From positions 124,001 to 188,000 of the forward strand of contig NZ_CP065707.1 in assembly GCF_016028255.1 (NCBI RefSeq): a stretch of 64,000 bases of DNA, read 5' to 3'. Under the pieces are notes generated by a model, which was given only the letters and a program-made list of their open reading frames with translations, was not told the origin of the DNA and searched no databases. A program made the translations under genes and the position numbers. The DNA is from Streptococcus oralis (GTDB lineage: Bacteria > Bacillota > Bacilli > Lactobacillales > Streptococcaceae). This document shows positions 7,659 to 16,651 of this stretch, piece after piece; the first letter of the stretch is position 1, and every line of letters starts with the position of its first letter.

Positions 7659-8904
7659 ATTCTTCCTCATCTTCTTGGAAATGGAGTAGATCAAGCGCAG
7701 GCTCACCTTCTGATAACTCAATGTGACGGAGCGTCCGCTCGATAGCTGTAGTACGACGGTTTAATAATTCATCAATATTGCCAGAGGCATGTTGGAGATG
7801 TTTTTGTGCCTTAACCAAAATTCCCCCGAACTTGCCAAACTCGGTCTTAACACTGGCAAGGGTCTTGCTGATATGATCAGCACTCTTTTGGATATTGAGA
7901 GTTTTGAAGCCAACTGATAGAGAGTTAAGCAGGGCTGATAGGGTACTTGGACCAGCAACAATAATCTGCTCCTCCCGTCTCAAATCATCAAAGAAGACCG
8001 GATTGCGAACAATCTCTGAATAAAGGCCTTCTGTCGGAACAAACAAAACACCAAAATTGGTTGTCCGAGGTGGCGCCAGGTACTTGCTCTTGATATCCTT
8101 GGCAAAGCGCTTGACGCTTGCTAGGAGTGACTTGCGACAACGTTCGATTTCGTCCTTATCTCCTGCTTCATAAGCTTCTTCTAAGCGGTAATAATCCGCC
8201 AGTGGAAACTTGGAGTCAATCGGCAAATAGACATATTCCTGGTCACCTTGTCCAGGCAACTTGATAGCGTACTCTACTCGCTCGCTAGAGTTTTCAACCG
8301 TTGCAAATTCTCGTTCGTACTGGGCTGGTGTCATGATGTCTTCGATGATTTGCCCCAGTTGCAATTCTCCTAGAATTCCTCGTGTCTTGGTTCCAGAGAG
8401 AACCTTATTGAGAGCTCCGACATCACGGGCAACTGTCTGCATTTCTCCCAGACCACGATTGACAGACTCCAGTTGCTTGGAAACTGTCTCGAAGGAAGCC
8501 TGCAAGCGTGTCTGCAAGGTCTTTTCCAACTTTTCCTCGACCGTTTGGCGCATTTGTTCTAGACGTTGCTCATTTGATTCCTGCAAGGCTTGGAGACGTT
8601 GGTCGGTCTTGTCTCTGGTTTGGAGGAGATTATCTGTCATTTCTTGACGGACTTGAGTCAAGCCTTGATGCAACTCCATTCGCACTTCCTGCAAACGGTC
8701 ACTGACAGCCACTTCCAAATCTTTTTGATCTAGCTGACTGGCTTGTCTAGCTTGCTCAAAGCGATAATCCAGTTGATCTGAAAGATTGTCTGCCTGATCC
8801 TCCAAACTCTTGCTTAGGTGTTTCTCCTGCTTATCCTGCCTTTGCCAAATGAGAAAGAGTCCAGCTAGATTGGCAATTAATAATAGTAATAATACAGTCT
8901 CCAT
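7648..8904 (-). CDS. rmuC: DNA recombination protein RmuC
   Basis: A 418-residue member of the RmuC family, implicated in limiting recombination at inverted repeats. Residues 1-20 form a membrane anchor (METVLLLLLIANLAG). A long coiled coil follows (about 25-165, rich in Gln, Glu and Leu), and the nuclease-like RmuC domain is marked by GTKTRGILGELQLGQIIEDI, IDSKFPLADYYRL and TEGLYSEIVRN. The true start is ATG 8904 after GGAGGTAGG; the longer open frame to 8946 overlaps thiN and is not used. Two bases separate it from the thiN stop, indicating one operon. Confidence 0.93.
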   Translation of the reverse strand: METVLLLLLIANLAGLFLIWQRQDKQEKHLSKSLEDQADNLSDQLDYRFEQARQASQLDQKDLEVAVSDRLQEVRMELHQGLTQVRQEMTDNLLQTRDKTDQRLQALQESNEQRLEQMRQTVEEKLEKTLQTRLQASFETVSKQLESVNRGLGEMQTVARDVGALNKVLSGTKTRGILGELQLGQIIEDIMTPAQYEREFATVENSSERVEYAIKLPGQGDQEYVYLPIDSKFPLADYYRLEEAYEAGDKDEIERCRKSLLASVKRFAKDIKSKYLAPPRTTNFGVLFVPTEGLYSEIVRNPVFFDDLRREEQIIVAGPSTLSALLNSLSVGFKTLNIQKSADHISKTLASVKTEFGKFGGILVKAQKHLQHASGNIDELLNRRTTAIERTLRHIELSEGEPALDLLHFQEDEEEYED

Positions 8905-8905
8905 C

Positions 8906-9568
8906 CTACCTCCTGTCCTTGCTGTGCAGCACGACGACATAGCCATCTGGGCAAGTTACCGAAACTTCCCTATCTATATATTCGTTAGAAGCGTACACTT
9001 TTTTAAAGAAAAAATTCTCCTCAGTCAGCTCATACTTGGCACCGAGAATGGTCAACTGGCTATCCCGAACCGGCATAAAGGCTAGATAGTCATAGTCCGA
9101 ACGGGGTTCTAGCTGACTGGTCCCTTCTGGGCAATAGGCAAGCAAGTTTTGCCCATCTTCAATTTCTATCTGGCGCATATAGGGTGCTAACTTGGGATTG
9201 CTAGGTAGAAAAACATTGGCCAGCATGTGGTCAATGCGACCACCTAGGGCACCGAAAATAGTGACCTGAGCCTGAGGATTTTGCTCAAAGATGGTCAAGA
9301 GAGCCAGTTCCAGATCTGTATCATCCTTTTCTGGCTGGGCTTGGATAAAGCGCTGGGCACGTTTTTGAATCAACTGACGTTCGTCTGCAGTGACAGAATC
9401 AAAATCCCCAACTGCTAGAGTCAGAGGAAGGTCTTCTTCCAAGACCCAGAGCGAACCTCGATCCACACCGACAAAGCAGTCAAAATTTGTCCGATAATGA
9501 CCGCGATCTCCGCCTGCAAAAACGGCAACCCTAGTCCAATTGTTTTCTGAGATTTTGCACTCGTTCAT
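8906..9568 (-). CDS. thiN: Thiamine diphosphokinase
   Basis: Converts thiamine to thiamine diphosphate. The 220-residue protein shows FVGVDRGSL, VGDFDSVT, EKDDTDLELAL and GALGGRIDHMLAN, the standard signature of the family. ATG 9568 lies inside the end of rpe and has AAGGGAG six bases upstream; the ATG seven codons earlier has no spacing. The overlap with rpe (38 bases) implies translational coupling. It is part of the conserved rsmA-rsgA-rpe-thiN-rmuC arrangement. Confidence 0.93.
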   Translation of the reverse strand: MNECKISENNWTRVAVFAGGDRGHYRTNFDCFVGVDRGSLWVLEEDLPLTLAVGDFDSVTADERQLIQKRAQRFIQAQPEKDDTDLELALLTIFEQNPQAQVTIFGALGGRIDHMLANVFLPSNPKLAPYMRQIEIEDGQNLLAYCPEGTSQLEPRSDYDYLAFMPVRDSQLTILGAKYELTEENFFFKKVYASNEYIDREVSVTCPDGYVVVLHSKDRR

Positions 9569-10187
9569 TGACATCTCCCTTAAAGACATAAGACCCTGCT
9601 ACAAAAATTGTAGCACCAGCTTCTTTAGCCTGAGAAATGGTTTGATCATCAATCCCACCATCCACTTCGATCTCAAAGTTCAAACCTTTTTCCTCACGAA
9701 GGACAACCAACTCATGAATCTTATCCATGGTTTCAGGTAGAAAGGCTTGCCCGCCGAAGCCAGGGTTAACCGTCATCACCAAAACTTGGTCAACTAGGTG
9801 AAGTACGTGTTTGATAGTTTCAACCGGCGTACCAGGGTTAATGACAACAGAAGGTTTGACACCTAGAGAACGAATCTTTTGAAGAGCACCATGGATATGA
9901 GGTGTTGCTTCTACATGGATACTGATAATGTCTGCACCTGCACGCGCAAAATCTTCTAAGTGGTGTTCAGGATTTGCTACCATCAAGTGGCAGTCAAAGA
10001 CCATCTTGCTATGGGGGCGAAGAGCTTCAACCACACCTGCACCAAAACTGATTTGTGGCACAAAGTGACCATCCATGATATCGATATGGGCATATTCTGC
10101 CCCAGTTGCTTCTAAGCGTTTGATTTCACGTTCAAAGTTGGCATAATCTGCTGCCAGAATTGACGGAGCAATCTTGTATTGAGACAT
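9531..10187 (-). CDS. rpe: Ribulose-phosphate 3-epimerase
   Basis: Interconverts ribulose 5-phosphate and xylulose 5-phosphate in the pentose phosphate pathway. The 218-residue TIM barrel carries APSILAADYAN, the metal ligands in IDIMDGHFVP and DCHLMV, VNPGFGGQAF and the EVDGGI aspartate. ATG 10187 follows AAGGAG; the much longer open frame upstream overlaps rsgA and is a shadow. It lies ten bases after rsgA. Confidence 0.96.
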   Translation of the reverse strand: MSQYKIAPSILAADYANFEREIKRLEATGAEYAHIDIMDGHFVPQISFGAGVVEALRPHSKMVFDCHLMVANPEHHLEDFARAGADIISIHVEATPHIHGALQKIRSLGVKPSVVINPGTPVETIKHVLHLVDQVLVMTVNPGFGGQAFLPETMDKIHELVVLREEKGLNFEIEVDGGIDDQTISQAKEAGATIFVAGSYVFKGDVNERVQNLRKQLD

Positions 10188-10197
10188 AGGTTTCTCC

Positions 10198-11076
10198 TTA
10201 TTTTGGAATTTTTTTGCTGACTTTTTTATAAGTTTCTCTGCGATTTTCAATTTCACTGAGGAATTGCAGGTAGTTGTCAAAACGGAAGGTTGCAACAACT
10301 CCCTCTTCGACAGCTGGCTTGACTGCACAAGACGGCTCATGGGTATGGGTACAAGTACGGAACTTACAATCTCGACTGACACTGGCAATCTCTGGAAAGG
10401 CCTGATTGAGGGCTTCAGCCGTTGACACTTCATAATCCAGTGATGAAAATCCCGGCGTGTCCGCGATTTTACCTCCATTGAGATTGTAAAAACTAACGGC
10501 TCGAGTAGTATGGCGACCACGACCTAAACTATCAGAAATTTCTCCCGTCTCTAGATTGAGGTCCGGTGCGATTTTATTAAGAAGGGTTGACTTCCCAACA
10601 CCTGTCTGCCCCATAAAGACCGTAACCTTGGCTGTCAAAAGAGGCAAAAGCTCTTCCTTACTAGTCACAAAGTCATAGCCAATGTCACCATAAGTCTGTT
10701 CATAAAAATCCAGTTCTTTCCTATCTTCCAACAAATCCATTTTAGAAATATAGACAATGGGATGGATGCCCTTATGTTCCAAGAGAACCAGGAACCGATC
10801 CAGCAAATTGCTATTAAAGTCAGGTTCTTTAACTGACATAATGACAACGGCTTGGTCAATATTGACAATAGGCGGACGGACCAGACTGTTTTTCCTTTCG
10901 TGTATCTTGAGAATGTAACCTTCTGAGTTTTCCTCCGCAGAAAAGTCTACCCAGTCCCCAACATAGGGTGTGTGGCCTTTTTTACGGAAATTCCCGCGCG
11001 CACGCGTCTGGTAAACTTCCCCCTCACTCTCTACATAGTAGAAGCCCGCCAAGGCTTTAATGATTTGTCCCTGCAT
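10198..11076 (-). CDS. rsgA: Ribosome small subunit-dependent GTPase RsgA
   Basis: Circularly permuted GTPase that tests late 30S subunits during assembly. The 292 residues comprise an N-terminal OB fold (about 1-70), G motifs in permuted order (ISKMDLL, then [13 protein letters not shown], then DTPGFSS) and a C-terminal zinc knuckle [14 protein letters not shown]. Its stop is followed after ten bases by rpe, and its start lies one base after the rsmA stop. The coupling with rsmA makes sense because both act on 30S maturation. Confidence 0.96.
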   Translation of the reverse strand: MQGQIIKALAGFYYVESEGEVYQTRARGNFRKKGHTPYVGDWVDFSAEENSEGYILKIHERKNSLVRPPIVNIDQAVVIMSVKEPDFNSNLLDRFLVLLEHKGIHPIVYISKMDLLEDRKELDFYEQTYGDIGYDFVTSKEELLPLLTAKVTVFMGQTGVGKSTLLNKIAPDLNLETGEISDSLGRGRHTTRAVSFYNLNGGKIADTPGFSSLDYEVSTAEALNQAFPEIASVSRDCKFRTCTHTHEPSCAVKPAVEEGVVATFRFDNYLQFLSEIENRRETYKKVSKKIPK

Positions 11077-11077
11077 C

Positions 11078-11950
11078 CTAGAGTCCTTGTCCTTTAAGTG
11101 CGTCTGCTAGGCTGGCAAATTCTGCCAAGCTGAGAGCTTCACCACGTACACTTGGTGACAAACCTGCTTGATCCAAAGCCTTGGTCAGCTTGTCCTTGAC
11201 TTCCTCAGTCTTACCAAAGTAACCTGTCAGGTTATTCCACAAGGTCTTACGGCGGTGAGTGAAACTAGCCTTAGAAACCTTAAAGAAGAAGCTCTCGTCT
11301 TCCACTGCAACAGCTGGTTCTGGACGACGTACCATTTTCAGGATAGCCGAATCCACATTTGGCGCTGGCACAAAAACCGTCCGAGGCACGATAAAGGCCA
11401 CCTTGGCTGTCATGTAATACTGCACAGCAATAGACAAACTACCGTAGGCCTTGGTATTTGGCTGTGCTGAGATACGATCCGCCACCTCTTTTTGCATCAT
11501 GACCACAAACTCGCTAAAAGGAATGCCACTTTCAATCAGGTGCATGAGAATAGGCGTCGTAATGTAGTAAGGCAAGTTGGCTACTACCTTGATTGGCAGT
11601 TCAGGATTTTTGAAATTCTGGATATGTTTTGCCAAGTCAACCTTGAGAATGTCCTCGTTGACTACGGTCACATTGTCAAAATCACGCAAGGTATCTGCCA
11701 AAATCGGTACCAAACGGTGGTCAATCTCAAAGGCCATAACTTGAGCTGCACGCTCAGCCAAAAACTCCGTCAAGGCACCAATCCCTGGCCCGATCTCAAT
11801 GACATTGACCTGGTCATCAATCTCAGCCGTATCCACGATCTTTTGAAGGATATTGGTATCCGTCAGGAAATTCTGCCCAAAGGACTTTTTAAAAGTAAAA
11901 CCGTGACGCTCCAGCACTGCCTTGGTCACGCTATAATCTGCAATTCTCAT
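11078..11950 (-). CDS. rsmA: 16S rRNA dimethyladenosine transferase
   Basis: Dimethylates the two adjacent adenosines of the 16S rRNA 3' hairpin; loss gives kasugamycin resistance (KsgA). The 290-residue protein has the SAM motif [13 protein letters not shown], the catalytic NLPYY and the QKEVADR segment. In relatives it follows rnmV closely; here two unknown genes are inserted between them. Start ATG 11950 gives the usual [10 protein letters not shown]-terminus. Confidence 0.96.
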   Translation of the reverse strand: MRIADYSVTKAVLERHGFTFKKSFGQNFLTDTNILQKIVDTAEIDDQVNVIEIGPGIGALTEFLAERAAQVMAFEIDHRLVPILADTLRDFDNVTVVNEDILKVDLAKHIQNFKNPELPIKVVANLPYYITTPILMHLIESGIPFSEFVVMMQKEVADRISAQPNTKAYGSLSIAVQYYMTAKVAFIVPRTVFVPAPNVDSAILKMVRRPEPAVAVEDESFFFKVSKASFTHRRKTLWNNLTGYFGKTEEVKDKLTKALDQAGLSPSVRGEALSLAEFASLADALKGQGL

Positions 11951-11969
11951 CTATTCTCTTTTCTATTTA

Positions 11970-12677
11970 TTAGCTAAAAACAATATATAGAACCCACATA
12001 ATTCCTAGTACCAATACAATCCAAAACACAAAATGAATACGATGCTTGTTTGAATCGGATCCAGTCATATCAAGCGCTTTCTTATCTTCTTGGGGGTTCA
12101 TTTTCTTCAATTCATCCTGATAGGCAACCGAATCTAGAATATTGTCTTCTGGCAATAATTCTGAAGCATAATAATCAGGAAAACCCATAGCAAGGCCAAT
12201 TAAGTTCTTATCCGTTAGAGAAAAATCCAAATCTTTTGGTTGATTTTCCTGAATAGCTCGGATATTTTTTAACAGTTTATCAGAAACTACAGACACTTGA
12301 TCCATAAAAACTACATCCAAAACATCAAATCCAAGCACATCACCATCTTTGACGTTTGCAAGAATATAACGAACAAAGGCATCATATAGTTGCAAGGCTT
12401 GCGGGGTATTTTCTTCTAAAAAAGACCGATTTTGGAGGGCATTTTGCTGGAATTTTTCAATAGAAAGTAAGATATCTACATTCTGCTCTTGGTAAAACTT
12501 TTCTGCTTCCTCTTCATCTTCTTCGAGTTTTTCTGCTGTTTCCCAGAGAGCAATAGGAGCTTTTAAATCTTCTTCATCCCAAAACAATTGCCAAAAATAA
12601 GGTATTGTGTAAATTCCCTCTGTTAGAATACGGGCTTCATCTCCGTTTTTTAAGTAAATATAACTTCTATTTGCCAT
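11970..12677 (-). CDS. Unknown acidic protein with C-terminal membrane anchor
   Basis: I do not recognise a named function. The 235-residue product begins MANRSYIYLKNGDEAR, has a very acidic middle (LEEDEEEAEKFYQEQ, about residues 48-70) and ends in one hydrophobic helix (HFVFWIVLVLGIMWVLYIVF, last 22 residues) preceded by basic residues, a tail-anchored topology with the bulk in the cytoplasm. ATG 12677 has AAAGGA upstream. The frame is open to 12743, and that extra stretch reads like a degraded copy of the RnmV C-terminus. It sits with the next gene as an accessory pair inserted between rnmV and rsmA. An immunity-type role is conceivable but not shown. Confidence 0.7.
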   Translation of the reverse strand: MANRSYIYLKNGDEARILTEGIYTIPYFWQLFWDEEDLKAPIALWETAEKLEEDEEEAEKFYQEQNVDILLSIEKFQQNALQNRSFLEENTPQALQLYDAFVRYILANVKDGDVLGFDVLDVVFMDQVSVVSDKLLKNIRAIQENQPKDLDFSLTDKNLIGLAMGFPDYYASELLPEDNILDSVAYQDELKKMNPQEDKKALDMTGSDSNKHRIHFVFWIVLVLGIMWVLYIVFS

Positions 12678-12837
12678 ATCGTTTCCTTTCACCATTTTTA
12701 TGAAGGCTTTACCTTCCGTCAAAGTCACTCCAAACAGGGCCAACTGTTTAGATCACCTCTTGTTGTCAAAAAGTCAATGCATATTTTTCTAATTTTCATT
12801 CATTATCTTTTAAGAAAATCATTTATTCTCTTTTCTA

Positions 12838-13131
12838 TTAGGAACGGCGATATATCCAAACAAATTCATTTCCTCTAGAACTCTGATGAATCAGGTCTTT
12901 TAAATAGATACTGGGATTCGTCAGTTCTTTTGTTTCTGTATAATAGCTTGTTATTGTCTGCCCACCATGTCGGAGAAGCCACTCTGTATCCAATCTAGGC
13001 AAATATCTGTCCTTTTGAAGAAAACTACAAAGCTCCTCAACTGTCATATCCTCCGGGATATCAAGATCCATCTGATGAGAAAAAACATCATCCCCCATAC
13101 ACACAGAATCTCTATCAATTCGGATTTTCAT
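12838..13131 (-). CDS. Unknown 97-residue protein
   Basis: A small soluble protein with no signal or membrane segment; it contains VCMGDDVFSHQMDL, an acidic LDIPEDMTVEEL segment and an aromatic end FVWIYRRS. The start ATG 13131 follows GAAAG. It is separated by about 160 bases from the tail-anchored gene downstream and by 57 bases from rnmV. I assign no function. With the neighbouring gene it forms the accessory insert of this otherwise conserved cluster. Confidence 0.6.
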   Translation of the reverse strand: MKIRIDRDSVCMGDDVFSHQMDLDIPEDMTVEELCSFLQKDRYLPRLDTEWLLRHGGQTITSYYTETKELTNPSIYLKDLIHQSSRGNEFVWIYRRS

Positions 13132-13188
13132 TTCGCTCTTTCCTTATAAGTTTCTATTTGAACGCTATCAAAATAAATCTAAGTACCT

Positions 13189-13791
13189 CTATTGTAACAC
13201 ATTCCCTTTATATTTTTGGGCTATCTGGCCATTATCATAACTTTTCATAACCTCTTCCACTTCTGCCAAGGTCACTCCAAACAACTCTAAGCGCTTGAGT
13301 AACTGCTTGCCGTTGGAATAGCCGATACGGAGCTGTTCGCCCAAATACTCTCGGCGCTTACGACTGTCTGCTCCCGCTAGGAAACCAAGACGAATCAAGT
13401 CACTACGAGATATATCAAACTCGTTCTCTGTTTCAAACTGCTCTGTCACTTGAGCCAGCGCTGTTTTTAGGTCTTCATAGCTGGCGTGTTCGATTCCCAG
13501 AGAACGTCCCTTGGACTTAGATTTGGGAACAGCCTCATCTCGCTTGAGAAAGGCATGCTGAACTGTCGGAATGGCCGTCATAATCATGCGCCGAATGCGC
13601 TCACCGTTAAAGTCAGGATCTGTAAAGACAATGACTCCATGCAGTTCATGCAGGCGTTGGATCCGCTCTATATCTTGATCATTGATAGCCGATCCTCGTG
13701 TCTCATAGGTCTCTACGTCAAAGTAACGTTTGAGATTGGCCGTATCATCCCGTCCTTCGACTACGATGACTTGGGAAATTTTTTCTTTCAT
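13189..13791 (-). CDS. rnmV: Ribonuclease M5
   Basis: Toprim-domain nuclease that matures 5S rRNA. The 200-residue protein has the Toprim glutamate in VIVVEGRDDTANL and the DxD motif in VIVFTDPDFNGERIRR. The start overlaps the tatD stop by four bases (ATGA arrangement). The C-terminus (MKSYDNGQIAQKYKGNVLQ) looks extended compared with the shorter ending I expect for streptococcal RnmV, and a degraded repeat of its LFGVTLAE segment lies beyond the inserted genes at 12690-12743. This suggests the 3' end was rebuilt when the insert arrived. Confidence 0.92.
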   Translation of the reverse strand: MKEKISQVIVVEGRDDTANLKRYFDVETYETRGSAINDQDIERIQRLHELHGVIVFTDPDFNGERIRRMIMTAIPTVQHAFLKRDEAVPKSKSKGRSLGIEHASYEDLKTALAQVTEQFETENEFDISRSDLIRLGFLAGADSRKRREYLGEQLRIGYSNGKQLLKRLELFGVTLAEVEEVMKSYDNGQIAQKYKGNVLQ

Positions 13792-14564
13792 GATCGCTTT
13801 TCCAATCCAAAAATACGCTCTGCATTAGCACTTGTCACAGCAGCTAATTCTTCTGTCGTCATCCCACGCAAGTCGGCGATAAAGTCCACTACATAGCGGG
13901 TGTAGGCTGTTTTGTTTTCACGACCACGTTTAGGAACAGGTGCCAAGTAGGGCGCATCTGTCTCAACAAGTATTTTATCCAAAGGAAGTTCTCTAGCAGC
14001 TTCTTGGATATCCGTCGCTTTCTTAAAAGTAACGACTCCAGAAAAGGAAATCATCATCCCTAGCTCGATAAAGCGCTCTGCCATTTCCAAAGAACCCGAA
14101 TAAGAATGCATGATACCGCCTCGAGGGCCTACACCCTCACTCTTTATAATCTCATAGGTATCTTCTAACGCATCACGGGTATGGACCACAAAAGGCAAAT
14201 TCAAATCCTTAGACAGCTGAATCTGACGACGGAAAACCTGCTCCTGCACTTCCTTAGGTGCTGTCATCCAATGGTAGTCCAGACCAATCTCCCCCAAGGC
14301 AACAACCTTGGGATGTTTTAGTTTTTCAAGCAAGTAAGCTTCGACCTCATCTGTGTAAGTCCCTGCTTCCGTCGGATGCCAGCCAATAGTTGCGTAGAGC
14401 TGCTCATACTCATCTGCCAACTCTAGGGCACGTTCAATGGTCGGCTTGTCAAAACCAACAATATTCATCTGTGTCACACCCATCTCAGCAGCCAAGGCGA
14501 TTTCTTCTGCCTCACGTCCTGCAAATTCTTCTACATTTAAATGTGTGTGCGTATCAAAAATCAT
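13788..14564 (-). CDS. TatD family metal-dependent deoxyribonuclease
   Basis: A 258-residue TIM-barrel hydrolase; TatD proteins have 3'-5' DNase activity and appear in DNA repair or turnover. Metal ligands are visible in FDTHTHLN, GEIGLDYHW, PFVVHTRDA, GIMHSYSGS and ETDAPYLAP. ATG 14564 (MIFDTHTHL) is the conserved start; an alternative ATG 14579 adds five residues and has GGAAG upstream. An extended -10 TGGTATAAT lies about 30 bases further. It leads the transcription unit tatD-rnmV. Confidence 0.92.
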   Translation of the reverse strand: MIFDTHTHLNVEEFAGREAEEIALAAEMGVTQMNIVGFDKPTIERALELADEYEQLYATIGWHPTEAGTYTDEVEAYLLEKLKHPKVVALGEIGLDYHWMTAPKEVQEQVFRRQIQLSKDLNLPFVVHTRDALEDTYEIIKSEGVGPRGGIMHSYSGSLEMAERFIELGMMISFSGVVTFKKATDIQEAARELPLDKILVETDAPYLAPVPKRGRENKTAYTRYVVDFIADLRGMTTEELAAVTSANAERIFGLEKRS

Positions 14565-14651
14565 CTCTTCTAACCTCATTTTCTTCCATCTATTATACCA
14601 AAAATAGCATCCCTCGGCTTGTAAAAATATTCTAATACCAATCATTCTCCC

Positions 14652-14680
14652 TTGACTGCCCTTTTTCAAAGCAGTATAAT
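14652..14680 (+). promoter_or_regulatory. Promoter of the kimA-like gene
   Basis: TTGACT (14652-14657), 17-base spacer, TATAAT (14675-14680). Initiation near 14687 leaves a leader of only about 30 bases, too short for a riboswitch. Confidence 0.85.
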
Positions 14681-14715
14681 AACACTTATTGAAATTTTCA
14701 GCAAAGGAAAAGAAA

Positions 14716-16560
14716 ATGTTTAGAAAATTAAAATATACCTTTATCGGTCGACCACTCAAGTCTCTCACAGACGGCGAAGGGGGATTGTTGGGAAAAATGC
14801 AGGCACTTGCAATGTTATCCAGTGATGCCCTGTCTTCTATTGCCTATGGACCTGAACAAGTCATTCTCGTTTTAGTCAGTCTCTCTCCTCTCGCTATTTG
14901 GTGGAGCCTCCCTATCGGTATTTTTGTCCTCTTACTCCTCGCTAGTTTGACCATTTCCTATCGTCAAATTATTCACGCCTATCCTCAAGGTGGTGGGGCT
15001 TATATGGTCACTCGGGAAAATCTCTCTCCTGAACTAGGCTTGATTGCTGGTGGTAGCCTCCTTGTTGACTATATGCTGACAGTAGCCGTATCCGTTGCGT
15101 CTGGAGCTGATGCTATTACTGCAGCCATACCTGCCCTCCATCCCTACAATCTTCATATCTCTATTTTCCTAGTCTGCCTGCTCATGCTCTTGAATTTAAG
15201 AGGATTAAAAGAATCTGCCAGCTCTCTGATGATTCCCGTCTACCTCTTTATCTTCAGTACCGTCTTTCTCTTGCTTTATGGGTTCTTTCAACTGTTTACA
15301 GGTTCCCTAAACTATCAGGCGACTTCAACCATTGGACAAACTGTTCCGAGCCTTTCCATCGTTCTCCTATTGAGAGCCTTTACCAGTGGCTCTGCCTCTC
15401 TGACAGGGGTTGAGGCTATTTCAAATGCGGTACCATTTTTCAAAACTCCGAAAGAAAAGAATGCTGCTCAGACCTTGACCATCATGTCCTTGATTTTAGG
15501 TTTTCTTTTTGCAGGCATTACCTTCCTAAACTACTGGATGGGGATTATGCCTCAACACGGAGAAACCATCCTTTCACAAATGGCCAAGGGCATTCTTGGT
15601 GATTCATTCTTTGGTCATGCTAGCTACTATCTCTTCCAGTTCTCAACAGCCTTAATTTTAGCCGTAGCAGCAAATACCGGCTTTTCAGCCTTCCCTATGC
15701 TGTCCTACAATATGGCAAAAAACAAGTACATGCCCCATCTCTTTATGGAAAAAGGGGATCGCCTTGGCTACTCCAACGGTATCTTAACTCTGGCCTTTGG
15801 GGCTATGATCCTTCTTCTCATTTTTAATGGGAATACTGAACGCTTGATTCCTCTTTATACTATCGGGGTCTTCGTTCCCTTTGCCCTTTCTCAGACTGGG
15901 ATGATTCGCCATTGGAAAAAGGAAAAAGGAGTAAACTTCTTAAAATCTGCCTTCGCTAATATCCTTGGGGCCATCATTTGTTATGCCATTGTCCTCATTT
16001 TACTCCTCTTCAGACTGGGTGATATCTGGCCATTCTTCCCAATTATCCTAGTTCTAACTTTCCTCTTTTTGTCCATTCACAACCATTACCAAAAAGTGGC
16101 AAAACAGCTACGACTCTACGAAGGAATTGAAAAGCGCACTTATGACGGCAACCTTGTCCTTGTTCTAGTAGGGAATGTTACTCGAGTAAGTGTCGGAGCA
16201 ATTAACTACGCTCAAAGTATCGGTGACGAAGTGTTAGCCATGCACATTTCTACTAAAGAAACGGCCGAAAAAGACCAAGAAATTCTCCAAGAATTTGCCG
16301 ACTACTTCCCAAATATCACTCTGAAGAATATCAATACCAGCTACCGTGACATCATTACCCCTAGTGTTAAGTATGTCAAACGAATCGCCCAAGAAGCTAA
16401 GCAAAAAAACTACACCGTTACAGTCCTTGTCCCACAGTTTATCCCTAATAAACCTTGGCAAAATATCCTGCACAATCAAATGAGCCTCAAACTAAAATAC
16501 GCTCTCAGATGGCATGAAGACGTCGTTGTCGCTAGCTACTCCTATCACTTAAAAGAATAA
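14716..16560 (+). CDS. kimA: KimA-type high-affinity potassium importer (APC superfamily)
   Basis: A 614-residue transporter with twelve predicted helices and a C-terminal cytosolic universal-stress-like domain (about 455-614). It matches B. subtilis KimA/YdaO along its length by memory: GRPLKSLTDGEG, LAMLSSDALSSIAYGPEQ, YPQGGGAYMVT, LIPLYTIGVFVPFALSQTGM and, in the tail, VPQFIPNKPWQNILHNQ. KimA is a proton-coupled K+ importer inhibited by c-di-AMP bound to its cytosolic domain. General databases call such proteins amino-acid permeases. ATG 14716 follows AAAGGA; the in-frame start at 14689 lies within the transcription start region. It is monocistronic, with a strong terminator. Confidence 0.83.
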   Translation: MFRKLKYTFIGRPLKSLTDGEGGLLGKMQALAMLSSDALSSIAYGPEQVILVLVSLSPLAIWWSLPIGIFVLLLLASLTISYRQIIHAYPQGGGAYMVTRENLSPELGLIAGGSLLVDYMLTVAVSVASGADAITAAIPALHPYNLHISIFLVCLLMLLNLRGLKESASSLMIPVYLFIFSTVFLLLYGFFQLFTGSLNYQATSTIGQTVPSLSIVLLLRAFTSGSASLTGVEAISNAVPFFKTPKEKNAAQTLTIMSLILGFLFAGITFLNYWMGIMPQHGETILSQMAKGILGDSFFGHASYYLFQFSTALILAVAANTGFSAFPMLSYNMAKNKYMPHLFMEKGDRLGYSNGILTLAFGAMILLLIFNGNTERLIPLYTIGVFVPFALSQTGMIRHWKKEKGVNFLKSAFANILGAIICYAIVLILLLFRLGDIWPFFPIILVLTFLFLSIHNHYQKVAKQLRLYEGIEKRTYDGNLVLVLVGNVTRVSVGAINYAQSIGDEVLAMHISTKETAEKDQEILQEFADYFPNITLKNINTSYRDIITPSVKYVKRIAQEAKQKNYTVTVLVPQFIPNKPWQNILHNQMSLKLKYALRWHEDVVVASYSYHLKE

Positions 16561-16562
16561 AG

Positions 16563-16606
16563 AAAAGGCCCTACCAGAACCAAAAAGCGTCTGGTGGGGC
16601 CTTTTT
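16563..16606 (+). terminator. Terminator of the kimA-like gene (probably bidirectional)
   Basis: Long stem AAAAGGCCC-TACCAGA against TCTGGTGGGGCCTTTTT around a CAAAAAGCG-containing loop; poly-T on both strands. It also faces the converging peptide-binding lipoprotein gene. Confidence 0.85.
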
Positions 16607-16651
16607 CTGAATCCAGCCACTATGCTTAACTAAAAAGCATGACTAGGAATA

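Noticed and set aside
7648..8946. Start of rmuC at 8946
   Set aside because: That start lies within thiN; ATG 8904 has GGAGG and begins the membrane anchor.
9531..10520. 329-codon reading of rpe
   Set aside because: The extra N-terminal 111 codons overlap rsgA; a good ribosome site and conserved start are at 10187.
14681..14715. c-di-AMP (ydaO) riboswitch before the kimA-like gene
   Set aside because: Only about 30 bases lie between the predicted start point and the ATG.
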